A stretch of DNA of 64,000 nucleotides. It comes from JADZEM01 sp046328125 (lineage in GTDB: Bacteria; Chloroflexota; UBA6077; JACCZL01). The translations under genes and the position numbers were made by a program. Of the stretch, positions 50,713-57,783 are shown piece after piece (position 1 is the first letter of the stretch; every line of letters begins with the position of its first letter). The notes beneath the pieces are model-generated. The model was given only the letters and a program-made list of their open reading frames with translations, ran no database searches and had not been told where the DNA came from. The stretch spans positions 1 to 64,000 of the forward strand of contig JAXLXF010000023.1 of NCBI GenBank assembly GCA_046328125.1, read 5' to 3'.

Positions 50713-52128
50713 ATGATCGACCAGATCCAGGAAGTTGGTCACGAGGTCGTGGACAAGCTCGCGCACGCCGGCGAAGAGCTTGGCCTGATGGACGAGCTGT
50801 CGCTCGCCCTGGCGTTCGGCCTCGTCGGTGGTCTGGTCGCCATGCGGCTGCGGCTACCACCGATCGTCGGATTCCTGCTGGCGGGCATCGCGATGAGCCC
50901 GCACACGCCCGGCCACGTCGCGGATGTCCACACCGCCGAGCAGCTTGGCGAGATCGGCGTGGCGTTCCTGATGTTCGGCGTCGGGATGCACTTCTCGGTC
51001 AAAGACCTGATCGCCGTCCGGAACATCGCCATCCCCGGGGCGGTCGTCCAGAGCCTGCTCGCGACCGTGCTGACCATCGTCGCCACCAGCGTCTTCGGCT
51101 GGGGGCTGGGGGCCGGCATCGTCCTGGGGCTTGCACTATCCGTCGCCAGCACCGTCGTGCTGGTGCGCGCCTTGATGGCTCGCAACCAGCTGGAGACCGA
51201 CGCCGGCAAGATCGCCATCGGCTGGCTGGTCGTGGAAGACCTGTTCGCGGCGCTGATCCTGGTGCTGCTGCCGCTGCTGGCGGTCTCGCTGGGCGGCACG
51301 TCAACCTCGGCGTTTCACCCCGAGTACAACGTGCTGGACGCGATCTTTAACAAGTCGGACAGCGTCCTGGCGTTCGCCTCGCGGGCGGCCGGGCTGCCCG
51401 AGTCCGTCCCGGTCATGGTCGGCGTGACCGCCGTCAACCTGCTGCTGATCGTCGGGCTGCTGCCGCTGCTCAGCAAGGCCGTCCGCTGGCTGCTCGCCTA
51501 CGTGGACAAGTCCGCCTCGGACGAGATGCTGACCCTGGCCGCGGTGGTCGTCGCGCTGAGCGTCTCGTTCGGGATGGCCGGCATCTTCGGCATGTCGATC
51601 GCGCTGACCGCCTTCTTCGCGGGCATCGTGGTGGCGGCCTCGCCGCTGGTGCATCAGGTCACCGAGGACATCCGCCCGCTCAGGAACCTGTTCGGCGTGC
51701 TGTTCTTCGCCAGCGTCGGGATGCTGCTGGACCCGATGACGGTGGTGCGGATGCCGATCCACGTCCTGACGGTCGTGCTCATCATCATGGTGGCGAAGCC
51801 GGTCATCGCGGCGGGCATCGCGGTGGTGCTGCGACAGACGCACGAGACGGCGCTGACGATTGGCGCAGGATTGGGCCAGATCGGCGAGTTCTCGTTCATC
51901 CTCGGCACGCTCGGGCGCTCGCTCGGGCTGCTGCCTGACGAGGCGTACCAGCTGATCATCACCGGCGCCATCATCTCGATCGCGCTCAACCCGGTCGTGT
52001 TCCAGGTCTGCGAGCGAATCGGGCGGGTCTGGTCAGCCGTCCCGGTCGGCGCCACGCTCTCGGCCGTCGAAGCGGCCCCGGCGCTAGCCTCGGACGGGTC
52101 GGCCCACGGCGAGCGCCGGGCGGGGTAA
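50713..52128 (+). CDS. Kef-type cation:proton antiporter (CPA2 family)
   Basis: 471 residues with about twelve membrane spans. LALAFGLVGGLVAMRLRLPPIVGFLLAGIAMSP, LGEIGVAFLMFGVGMHFSVKDL, ALSVASTVVLVRALMARNQLET and KIAIGWLVVEDLFAALILVLLP are the CPA2 core; the E-D pair in VVEDL is the ion site. GIFGMSIALTAFFAGIVVA and LGQIGEFSFILGTLGRSLG follow. No TrkA-N nucleotide-binding domain is attached, so gating must differ from KefC. It would exchange K+ or Na+ for H+ across the membrane. AAAGGAG precedes the ATG. Confidence 0.93.
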   Translation: MIDQIQEVGHEVVDKLAHAGEELGLMDELSLALAFGLVGGLVAMRLRLPPIVGFLLAGIAMSPHTPGHVADVHTAEQLGEIGVAFLMFGVGMHFSVKDLIAVRNIAIPGAVVQSLLATVLTIVATSVFGWGLGAGIVLGLALSVASTVVLVRALMARNQLETDAGKIAIGWLVVEDLFAALILVLLPLLAVSLGGTSTSAFHPEYNVLDAIFNKSDSVLAFASRAAGLPESVPVMVGVTAVNLLLIVGLLPLLSKAVRWLLAYVDKSASDEMLTLAAVVVALSVSFGMAGIFGMSIALTAFFAGIVVAASPLVHQVTEDIRPLRNLFGVLFFASVGMLLDPMTVVRMPIHVLTVVLIIMVAKPVIAAGIAVVLRQTHETALTIGAGLGQIGEFSFILGTLGRSLGLLPDEAYQLIITGAIISIALNPVVFQVCERIGRVWSAVPVGATLSAVEAAPALASDGSAHGERRAG

Positions 52129-52139
52129 CCGCAAGGGAA

Positions 52140-52236
52140 GCCCCACCCCCAGCCCCTCCCCACCGCGGTGGAGAGGGGAGCAAGTGCCCTATCCTCCCCC
52201 TCTCCATCGCAATGGGGAGGGGGTAGGGGGTGGGGC
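52140..52236. repeat. Double C/G palindrome
   Basis: GCCCCACCCCCAGCCCCTCC then a CACCGCGGTGG inner palindrome, spacer, and the complementary half ending GGGGGTGGGGC. Near-copy of the elements at 21750 and 37978. Located between the antiporter stop and the next gene's ribosome site. Confidence 0.85.
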
Positions 52237-52253
52237 TTGAACCCGGAGTCACC

Positions 52254-53033
52254 GTGCAGACGCTCATTCAGGCCCTGGTCATCATCGTCGGCAGCGTCGC
52301 GCTGGCGCTGTACGGGGTGATTCATGTCCGCCGACGCGTTCCGCTCGAAGTCCAGATGGAGCAAAACGAGGTCGCCGGCTTCTTCATTGCCGTGCTGGGC
52401 GTGGTGTACGGCGTCCTGCTGGCGTTCGCGGTGATCGTCGTCTGGGAAGATTACGAGGACGCCCGCGCCATCGCCGAGCGGGAGGCGAACGCCGTGGCCG
52501 ACGTTCACCGCCTGGCCGACGTACTGACCGAGCCGTCGCGCCAGCAGATCCAGACCGAGTCGTTGGCGTACGCGCGCGTCGTCATCAACGAAGAGTGGCC
52601 GATGCTGGAGGAGGGCCGCGAGAGCGTCACGGCCCTACGCCAGCTCGAAGCGCTCTGGGTCGCGGTTCGGGCCTACGAGCCGAAAGGCTCCCGCGAAGAG
52701 ACGATCTACGGCAAGCTGCTGGACGAGCTGCAGATTGTCAACGACGAGCGCCGGATGCGCCTGCTGGCGAGCCGCCACGGCATCCCGCGGCTGGTTTGGG
52801 GCGTCCTCATCGGCGGCGGCATCATGACCGTCCTGTTCACCTACTTCTTCGGGCTCAAGAGCCTGCGCGCCCAGATGGCGATGACCGCGCTGTACGTCGC
52901 CTCGATCGGCTTCGTGCTGTTCCTGATCGTGGCGGTGGATCACCCGTTCGCGGGCACCGTCCGGATCGAGCCGGACGCGATGCAGCTGGTGATGGAGAGG
53001 GTCAACCTGACACAGCAGGCGCCTCGCCGCTGA
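52254..53033 (+). CDS. DUF4239-like (bestrophin-like) membrane protein
   Basis: 259 residues from GTG 52254, five bases after CGGAG; upstream GTG 52230 lies in the repeat. Two N-terminal membrane helices (LIQALVIIVGSVALALYGV, AGFFIAVLGVVYGVLLAFAVIVVW) are followed by a ~120-residue cytosolic helical part (EREANAVADVHRLADVLTEP) and two C-terminal helices (LVWGVLIGGGIMTVLFTYFFG, LYVASIGFVLFLIVAVDHPF). The layout and the motif VVWEDYEDARAIAEREA match the DUF4239 group. Function unknown; an ion channel is possible. Confidence 0.82.
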   Translation: MQTLIQALVIIVGSVALALYGVIHVRRRVPLEVQMEQNEVAGFFIAVLGVVYGVLLAFAVIVVWEDYEDARAIAEREANAVADVHRLADVLTEPSRQQIQTESLAYARVVINEEWPMLEEGRESVTALRQLEALWVAVRAYEPKGSREETIYGKLLDELQIVNDERRMRLLASRHGIPRLVWGVLIGGGIMTVLFTYFFGLKSLRAQMAMTALYVASIGFVLFLIVAVDHPFAGTVRIEPDAMQLVMERVNLTQQAPRR

Positions 53034-53071
53034 TTCATCCCCCGATCTCGCCGCTGTGCGACAATCACGCT

Positions 53072-53572
53072 ATGGCGAGTGACTCTTACGCCGACCTGGC
53101 GCCGTTGACGCGCCGCATCCTGGACCTGCTCGACTCGCGGGACGTGCCGCACCGGCTGCTGCGCCACGAGGCGGTCCTGACCAGCGAGCAAGCGTCGCGC
53201 GTACGCGGCACGCCGCTGGAAGCTGGCGCCAAAGCGCTCGTCTGCCACGCCGATGACCGCGTCGTCCTGATCGTGGTCCCGGCCGACGCCCGCCTGGACA
53301 ACCGCGCCTTCCGACAGCAGGCCGGCGTCAAGAACGTCCGCATGATCGACGCCGAGCGCGTCCAGGAGCTGGTCGGGGCGCCGGTCGGCGCGGTGCCGCC
53401 GTTCGGGAGCCTGTTCGGCCTGCCCACCTACGCGGACCACGAGGTGGTGGAGCGCGAGACGATCGCCTTCAACATCGGAGCGCGGGACGTCTCGGTGACA
53501 ATGGCCGGCCCGGACTACGCCGCCCTGGAGCAGCCGACCCTCGGCCGGTTCGCCCGCCGCGCGACTGAGTGA
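53072..53572 (+). CDS. YbaK/EbsC-type aminoacyl-tRNA deacylase
   Basis: 166 residues. VPHRLLRHEAVLTSEQASRVRGTPLEAGAKALVCHADDRVVLIVVPADARLD is the family core; the lysine in GAKALV is the conserved active-site residue. VGAPVGAVPPFGSLFGLPTYAD is the typical specificity loop (GxVPPFG). These free-standing domains hydrolyse mischarged tRNA such as Cys-tRNAPro or Ala-tRNAPro. There is no ribosome site before ATG 53072, so the message may be leaderless or the start may be coupled to the upstream gene. Ten bases before the next gene. Confidence 0.9.
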   Translation: MASDSYADLAPLTRRILDLLDSRDVPHRLLRHEAVLTSEQASRVRGTPLEAGAKALVCHADDRVVLIVVPADARLDNRAFRQQAGVKNVRMIDAERVQELVGAPVGAVPPFGSLFGLPTYADHEVVERETIAFNIGARDVSVTMAGPDYAALEQPTLGRFARRATE

Positions 53573-53581
53573 GCGGGCACG

Positions 53582-56116
53582 ATGAGCGAGCCTGACGCCG
53601 CCCCCGAGCCCAGCTTCGCCGCCCTCGGCCTGCTCGACCACCTGGAGCACTCGCCGCCCCGGACCGGTGTTACGCCCGAAACGGACGATCCATTCGCCAC
53701 CCGCGAGGGCCAACTCGGGCGCCTGCTCAGCGCCACTGGCGAGGTCGTCGGCGGGGAGCTCCAGCCGGAGATCGCCCTCAAGCGCCTCTCGGACGCGGCG
53801 CAGCGCTACGTCCCGCACTCGCTGGTGGACATCGGCTGGTTGGAGGACGGCGGCACGTACTGTAGCCTCCAGCAGATCGCCTCGCTGCCGGAGGAGGAGC
53901 GCCCCGGCGAGCTCGAGACGATCGAGCGGTCCGGGCTGGCCGGCGTGCTGGTGGACGGCCAGCCGCTCCTGATCGACGACCTCCAGAGCGAGACCTGGCG
54001 CGAGCGGCTCAGCCCCAAGAAGCTCCGCCAGGCAGCCCAGGCCGGCGCCCGAGCCGCCGTCATCGTGCCTCTGCGGCTGGGGCAGCGGATCACCGGGATG
54101 CTGGAGTTTCAGCACGAGCAGCCCGGTGCGTACGACGAGCAGAGCGTCGTCGCGGCCAGCACGATCGCCAGCCAGATCGCCCCGGTCGTCGAGGCGCTTC
54201 ACCTGTACAAGCGCGAGGAGATCGTCCGCCGCCAGTTGGAGACGATCTTCGAGATCAGCCAGGCGATCAGCGCCTCGCTCGACCTGGAGGAGACCCTCCC
54301 GGTGCTCGGCCGGTCGCTGACCCGCGCCCTGGCCCTGCCGGCCTGCGCGATCTACCTGTACGACGAGGCGCGGCGGGCGCTGGTGCCCCGAGCGGCGTAC
54401 GGCGGCGTCTACGACGACACCCATGACCACCCACACCTGGATTTCGCGGCGATCCGTCGCGCCTTCTTCGAGTACGCCTTTCCGATCGACGAGCCGTACG
54501 GCGCCCACCTGAGCCAGTTGCGCCAGCCGCTGGTCATCGACAACCCCCGAGAGAGCCCGTACCTGCCGGCCGACTTCGTCCGCGACATCCCGTTCGCGGC
54601 GGTCATGGAAGTGCCGCTGGTGGTGCGGGACCGGCTGGTTGGCCTCGCGGCGCTGCCAGTCTGGGAGGCCGGCCAGGGCTTCTCGGATCGCCAGCTGCGG
54701 CTCGCGCTCGGCATCGCGCAGGCCGCCGCCGTCGCCATCGAGCACGCCCAGCTGTACGCCCGCGCCCGCGAGCTGGGCATGGCCGAGGAGCGCAACCGCC
54801 TCGCCCGCGAGGTCCACGACACCCTGGCCCAGGGCCTGACCGCGATCACCCTCCAGCTGGACGCCGCCGAGCGCCTGATGCCGCCCGGCGCCGAGGCGAA
54901 GCGGCTGGTCGGGGAGGCGCGCTCGCTGGCCCGCCGCTCGCTGGCCGAGGCCCGCCGCGCCGTCTGGGGGCTTGCGCCGTCGCCGCTGGACGGCCGCTCG
55001 CTGGCCGAGGCGCTGACCGAAGAAGTGGCGGGGTTCGGGCGCCGGACCGGGCTGGCCGCCACGTTCACGGCGCGCGGCGAGCTGCCGACGGTGCCCGGCG
55101 AGCAAGCCGCCGCCGTCCTGCGGATCGTCCAGGAGGCGCTCCACAACGTCGAGAAGCACGCCCAGGCCAGCCGGGTCCGGGTGGAGCTGGAGTACCGTCA
55201 CGGCGGCGAGTCCGGCCAGCTCACGTTCCTGGTCGCGGACGACGGCGTCGGGTTCGACCCGGCTGAGCCGCCCACGCCGGCGCACACAACCGGCGGCGGC
55301 TTCGGGCTGACCAGCATGCAGGAGCGGATGCGGCTGGTCGGCGGGCGGCTGGACGTCGAGAGCGCGCCGGGCTGGGGTGCGCGGGTGCGCGGGCAGCTGA
55401 CCCTCGGCGACGAGCGCCGCGCCGACGCGCCCGGCCAGCCGGGCCTGCCCCCCGCCGAGCCGATCCGGGTGCTGCTGGTGGACGATCACCCGCTGGCCCG
55501 GGAGGGGATTCGCCGCCTCTTGAATGGCAGATCGGACGTGGTGGTGACCGGCGAGGCCGAGGATGGCCTGGAAGGGGTCGAGCGGGCGCTGGCGCTCCGG
55601 CCGGACGTGATCCTGATGGACCTGCAGATGCCGAAGCTGTCCGGCGTCGGGGCGATCCAGGCGCTCCGCCAGCAGTGGCCGGAGGTCCGCGTCTTGATCC
55701 TGACGACGTTCGCGCAGGACGAGCACCTGTTCGAGGCGTTGCGCGCCGGAGCGAGAGGCTACCTGCTGAAGGATGCCGGCCCGGACGAGCTGGCCGCTGC
55801 CGTCAAGACGGTCCACGAGGGCGGCTCGCTGGTGCAGCCGGTCATGGCCTCGCGGCTGCTGGACCGATTCGGGGAGCTCTCGACACGCGAGCGGCTGCCG
55901 GAGCCCCTGACCGGGCGGGAGCTGGAGGTGCTGCGGCTGGTGGCCGGCGGCGCCCGCAACCGCGAGATCGCCGAGCGGCTGGTGGTGTCCGAGAAGACGG
56001 TCAAGTACCACCTGGGCCAGGCGTACGCCAAGCTGACGGTGACCGGCCGCACGGAGGCCGTGGCCCGCGCCCGCGAGCTGGGGCTGCTGCCGCTGGACAG
56101 CCGCTCCCCCGCCTGA
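53582..56116 (+). CDS. GAF-GAF histidine kinase fused to a complete NarL-type response regulator
   Basis: 844 residues hold a whole two-component path. About 60-215 and 225-395: GAF-like sensor domains (QRYVPHSLVDIGWL, LALPACAIYLYDEARR). About 400-475: HisKA_3 with ERNRLAREVHDTLAQGLTAI, phospho-accepting His412. About 515-610: ATPase (AVLRIVQEALHNVEKHAQAS, VADDGVGFDP, GGFGLTSMQERMRLVGG). About 627-740: receiver (VLLVDDHPLAREGIRRLL, Asp680 in VILMDLQMPKLSG, RGYLLKDAG). About 775-835: LuxR helix-turn-helix (LTGRELEVLRLVAGG, NREIAERLVVSEKTVKYHL). No membrane span, so it senses a cytosolic signal. Kinase and DNA-binding regulator in one chain, in cis, is rare. Confidence 0.93.
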   Translation: MSEPDAAPEPSFAALGLLDHLEHSPPRTGVTPETDDPFATREGQLGRLLSATGEVVGGELQPEIALKRLSDAAQRYVPHSLVDIGWLEDGGTYCSLQQIASLPEEERPGELETIERSGLAGVLVDGQPLLIDDLQSETWRERLSPKKLRQAAQAGARAAVIVPLRLGQRITGMLEFQHEQPGAYDEQSVVAASTIASQIAPVVEALHLYKREEIVRRQLETIFEISQAISASLDLEETLPVLGRSLTRALALPACAIYLYDEARRALVPRAAYGGVYDDTHDHPHLDFAAIRRAFFEYAFPIDEPYGAHLSQLRQPLVIDNPRESPYLPADFVRDIPFAAVMEVPLVVRDRLVGLAALPVWEAGQGFSDRQLRLALGIAQAAAVAIEHAQLYARARELGMAEERNRLAREVHDTLAQGLTAITLQLDAAERLMPPGAEAKRLVGEARSLARRSLAEARRAVWGLAPSPLDGRSLAEALTEEVAGFGRRTGLAATFTARGELPTVPGEQAAAVLRIVQEALHNVEKHAQASRVRVELEYRHGGESGQLTFLVADDGVGFDPAEPPTPAHTTGGGFGLTSMQERMRLVGGRLDVESAPGWGARVRGQLTLGDERRADAPGQPGLPPAEPIRVLLVDDHPLAREGIRRLLNGRSDVVVTGEAEDGLEGVERALALRPDVILMDLQMPKLSGVGAIQALRQQWPEVRVLILTTFAQDEHLFEALRAGARGYLLKDAGPDELAAAVKTVHEGGSLVQPVMASRLLDRFGELSTRERLPEPLTGRELEVLRLVAGGARNREIAERLVVSEKTVKYHLGQAYAKLTVTGRTEAVARARELGLLPLDSRSPA

Positions 56117-56157
56117 CGCCCTCCCTCTCGCGCACGACACGCAACCCGAAAAGCCGC

Positions 56158-56270
56158 GTCGGGGCTTGAAAGCCCCGCCTACACTCATGGCGTCGCGCTG
56201 CGACGCCCACGCACGTCACTCTGTCGCAGAGCGACAACTGAGTGTAGGCGTGGGTTTCAACCCACGGAGC
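56158..56270. repeat. Cloverleaf-like palindromic element (REP relative)
   Basis: The outer hairpins are GGGGCTTGAAAGCCCC and GTGGGTTTCAACCCAC. GCCTACACTCA (56177-56187) pairs with TGAGTGTAGGC (56239-56249). Inside are two small hairpins: GCGTCGC/GCGACGC and TGTCGC/GCGACA. The CCTAC / GTAGG boundary next to a palindrome with TGAA/TTCA recalls the GTAG REP pairs elsewhere. It lies between convergent genes. Confidence 0.75.
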
Positions 56271-56288
56271 CCACAGCTCGGGTGAGGA

Positions 56289-57533
56289 TTAGCTCACGAT
56301 CTCCCCGGTCAGCAGCGCCGGCACCCGGCTCCCTGCTGGCAGCGGCTCGGTGCCCGTCGGGATCTCCAGCAGCGCGTTCGCGCCGACCATCGTGATCAGC
56401 CGGCTGGAGGTCTGACGGCCAGTCGAGGTTGCCACCAGTCGGTCGCCGGCCCAGCGGACCACCGCCCGGTGGTACTCCAGGCGCGAGCCGTCCGGCTGGA
56501 AGTCGTGCGCCAGCTCCACCAGCACCTTCGGGCGGAACGGCTCGGAGAAGCCCTGCAAGCGGCGCAGGGCCGGCCGCACGAACACCTCGAACGTCACCAG
56601 CGAGGAGACCGGGAAGCCCGGCAGGCCGAACAGGTACTTCCTGCCCGTGGGGCGGTCGATCGTCGCGAAGGTCAGCGGCTTGCCGGGCTTGAACGAGATC
56701 CGCCCGAAGTGGATCTCCCCTAGCTCCGCGAACAGCGGCTTGATCAGGTCGCGCGTGCCCATCGAGACGCCGCCAGACGTGATCAGCACGTCCGCGACGT
56801 CCAGCGCCTCGCGCATCGCCCCCGCCAACAGGGCCGGCTCGTCGTTGGCGTGCCCGGACCAGACCACCTCGCAGCCGGCCTCCGTCGCGGCAGCTACCAC
56901 GGCCGGGCGGTTGCTGTCCCGCACGTACCCGACCGGCGGCTGCTCCTCCGGCTCGACCACCTCGTCGCCGGTGGCGAGCACCGCCACGCGCGGCTTCGGG
57001 TACACCCGCACCCGCGTCTGCCCGACCGTCGCCAGCATCCCGACCTCGGCCGGCCCGATCCTCTTACCCGCCTGAAGGATCACCTGCCCGCGCTGGGCGT
57101 CGATGCCAACGCCGAGGACGTTGTCCCCCGTCTTCGGCGTCGTCTTGATGGTGACGACGCTGTCGTGCTCCTCGGTGTCCTCCACCATCACGATGGAGTT
57201 GGAGCCCGGTGGGAGCACGCCGCCGGTCATGATCCGGACCGCCGTCGTCTCGTCCAGCAGGAGGTCCACGCTCTGCCCGGCCGTCAGCTCCCGCAGCACC
57301 CGCAGCTGCAACGGACCCGGCTGCGCGACCACCGCGTACCCGTCCACCGCCGAGCGCTCGGCCGGCGGGAAGTCGGCCGGCGAGGTCACGTCCTCGGCCA
57401 GCACGTAGCCGAGCGCCTCACGGAACCCCCGCTCGACGGGTGCTGGCGGCGACACACGGGACTGGATCGCCTCGGTCGCCTCGGCCACCGAGATCATCGG
57501 GAACGGCGAGCTGGTTCGCATCGGGACGGACAT
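56289..57533 (-). CDS. moeA: Molybdopterin molybdenumtransferase MoeA
   Basis: 414 residues from ATG 57533 (GAGGAG ten bases upstream); the frame extends to 57626 without support. ISVAEATEAIQSRVSPPAPVERG, FPPAERSAVDGYAV, VRIMTGGVLPPGSNSIVMVEDT, VAVLATGDEV, DVLITSGGVSMGTRDLIKP and LFGLPGFPVSSLVTFEVFVRPAL are the MoeA series. The GGVSxGxxD and GLPGNPVS-type loops are catalytic; here GLPGFPVS has Phe in place of the usual Asn. MoeA inserts molybdate into adenylated molybdopterin. No other moa/mog gene is nearby. Confidence 0.95.
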   Translation of the reverse strand: MSVPMRTSSPFPMISVAEATEAIQSRVSPPAPVERGFREALGYVLAEDVTSPADFPPAERSAVDGYAVVAQPGPLQLRVLRELTAGQSVDLLLDETTAVRIMTGGVLPPGSNSIVMVEDTEEHDSVVTIKTTPKTGDNVLGVGIDAQRGQVILQAGKRIGPAEVGMLATVGQTRVRVYPKPRVAVLATGDEVVEPEEQPPVGYVRDSNRPAVVAAATEAGCEVVWSGHANDEPALLAGAMREALDVADVLITSGGVSMGTRDLIKPLFAELGEIHFGRISFKPGKPLTFATIDRPTGRKYLFGLPGFPVSSLVTFEVFVRPALRRLQGFSEPFRPKVLVELAHDFQPDGSRLEYHRAVVRWAGDRLVATSTGRQTSSRLITMVGANALLEIPTGTEPLPAGSRVPALLTGEIVS

Positions 57534-57610
57534 GGCGATGGCTTCTCCTCGCGGCGCACGGCGACCGTGGTCCGGGCCTGTCGTCGCGCTCTCCGATCTG
57601 GTCGACGGCT

Positions 57611-57637
57611 GCTGGTATTCTACCAATGAATACCAGC
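57611..57637. promoter_or_regulatory. Perfect 10-bp inverted repeat between moeA and the kinase gene
   Basis: GCTGGTATTC (57611-57620), seven bases (TACCAAT), then GAATACCAGC (57628-57637). It lies in the divergent region 57534-57783 and is a likely binding site for a dimeric regulator. The downstream NarL-type regulator is a natural candidate, but its own family heptamers are not an exact match. Confidence 0.5.
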
Positions 57638-57783
57638 CAGGCTTTCCGTCAGGCGATCGCAGCGGTCAACCAGACATCCCACCCTGGACGCCTCCGGCCG
57701 ACCCCTTCGCGCATGCCTTCTCGTTACTCCTCAGGAGCCGGAAGCGCACTCCTCCATGCTGTTTTATATTCCGTGAGGTTCTG

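Noticed and set aside
52940..56188. 1082-codon open frame on the minus strand
   Set aside because: Antisense to YbaK and the kinase-regulator fusion, which have clear domain motifs. The antisense product has low-complexity Arg/Gly/Ala/Gln sequence.
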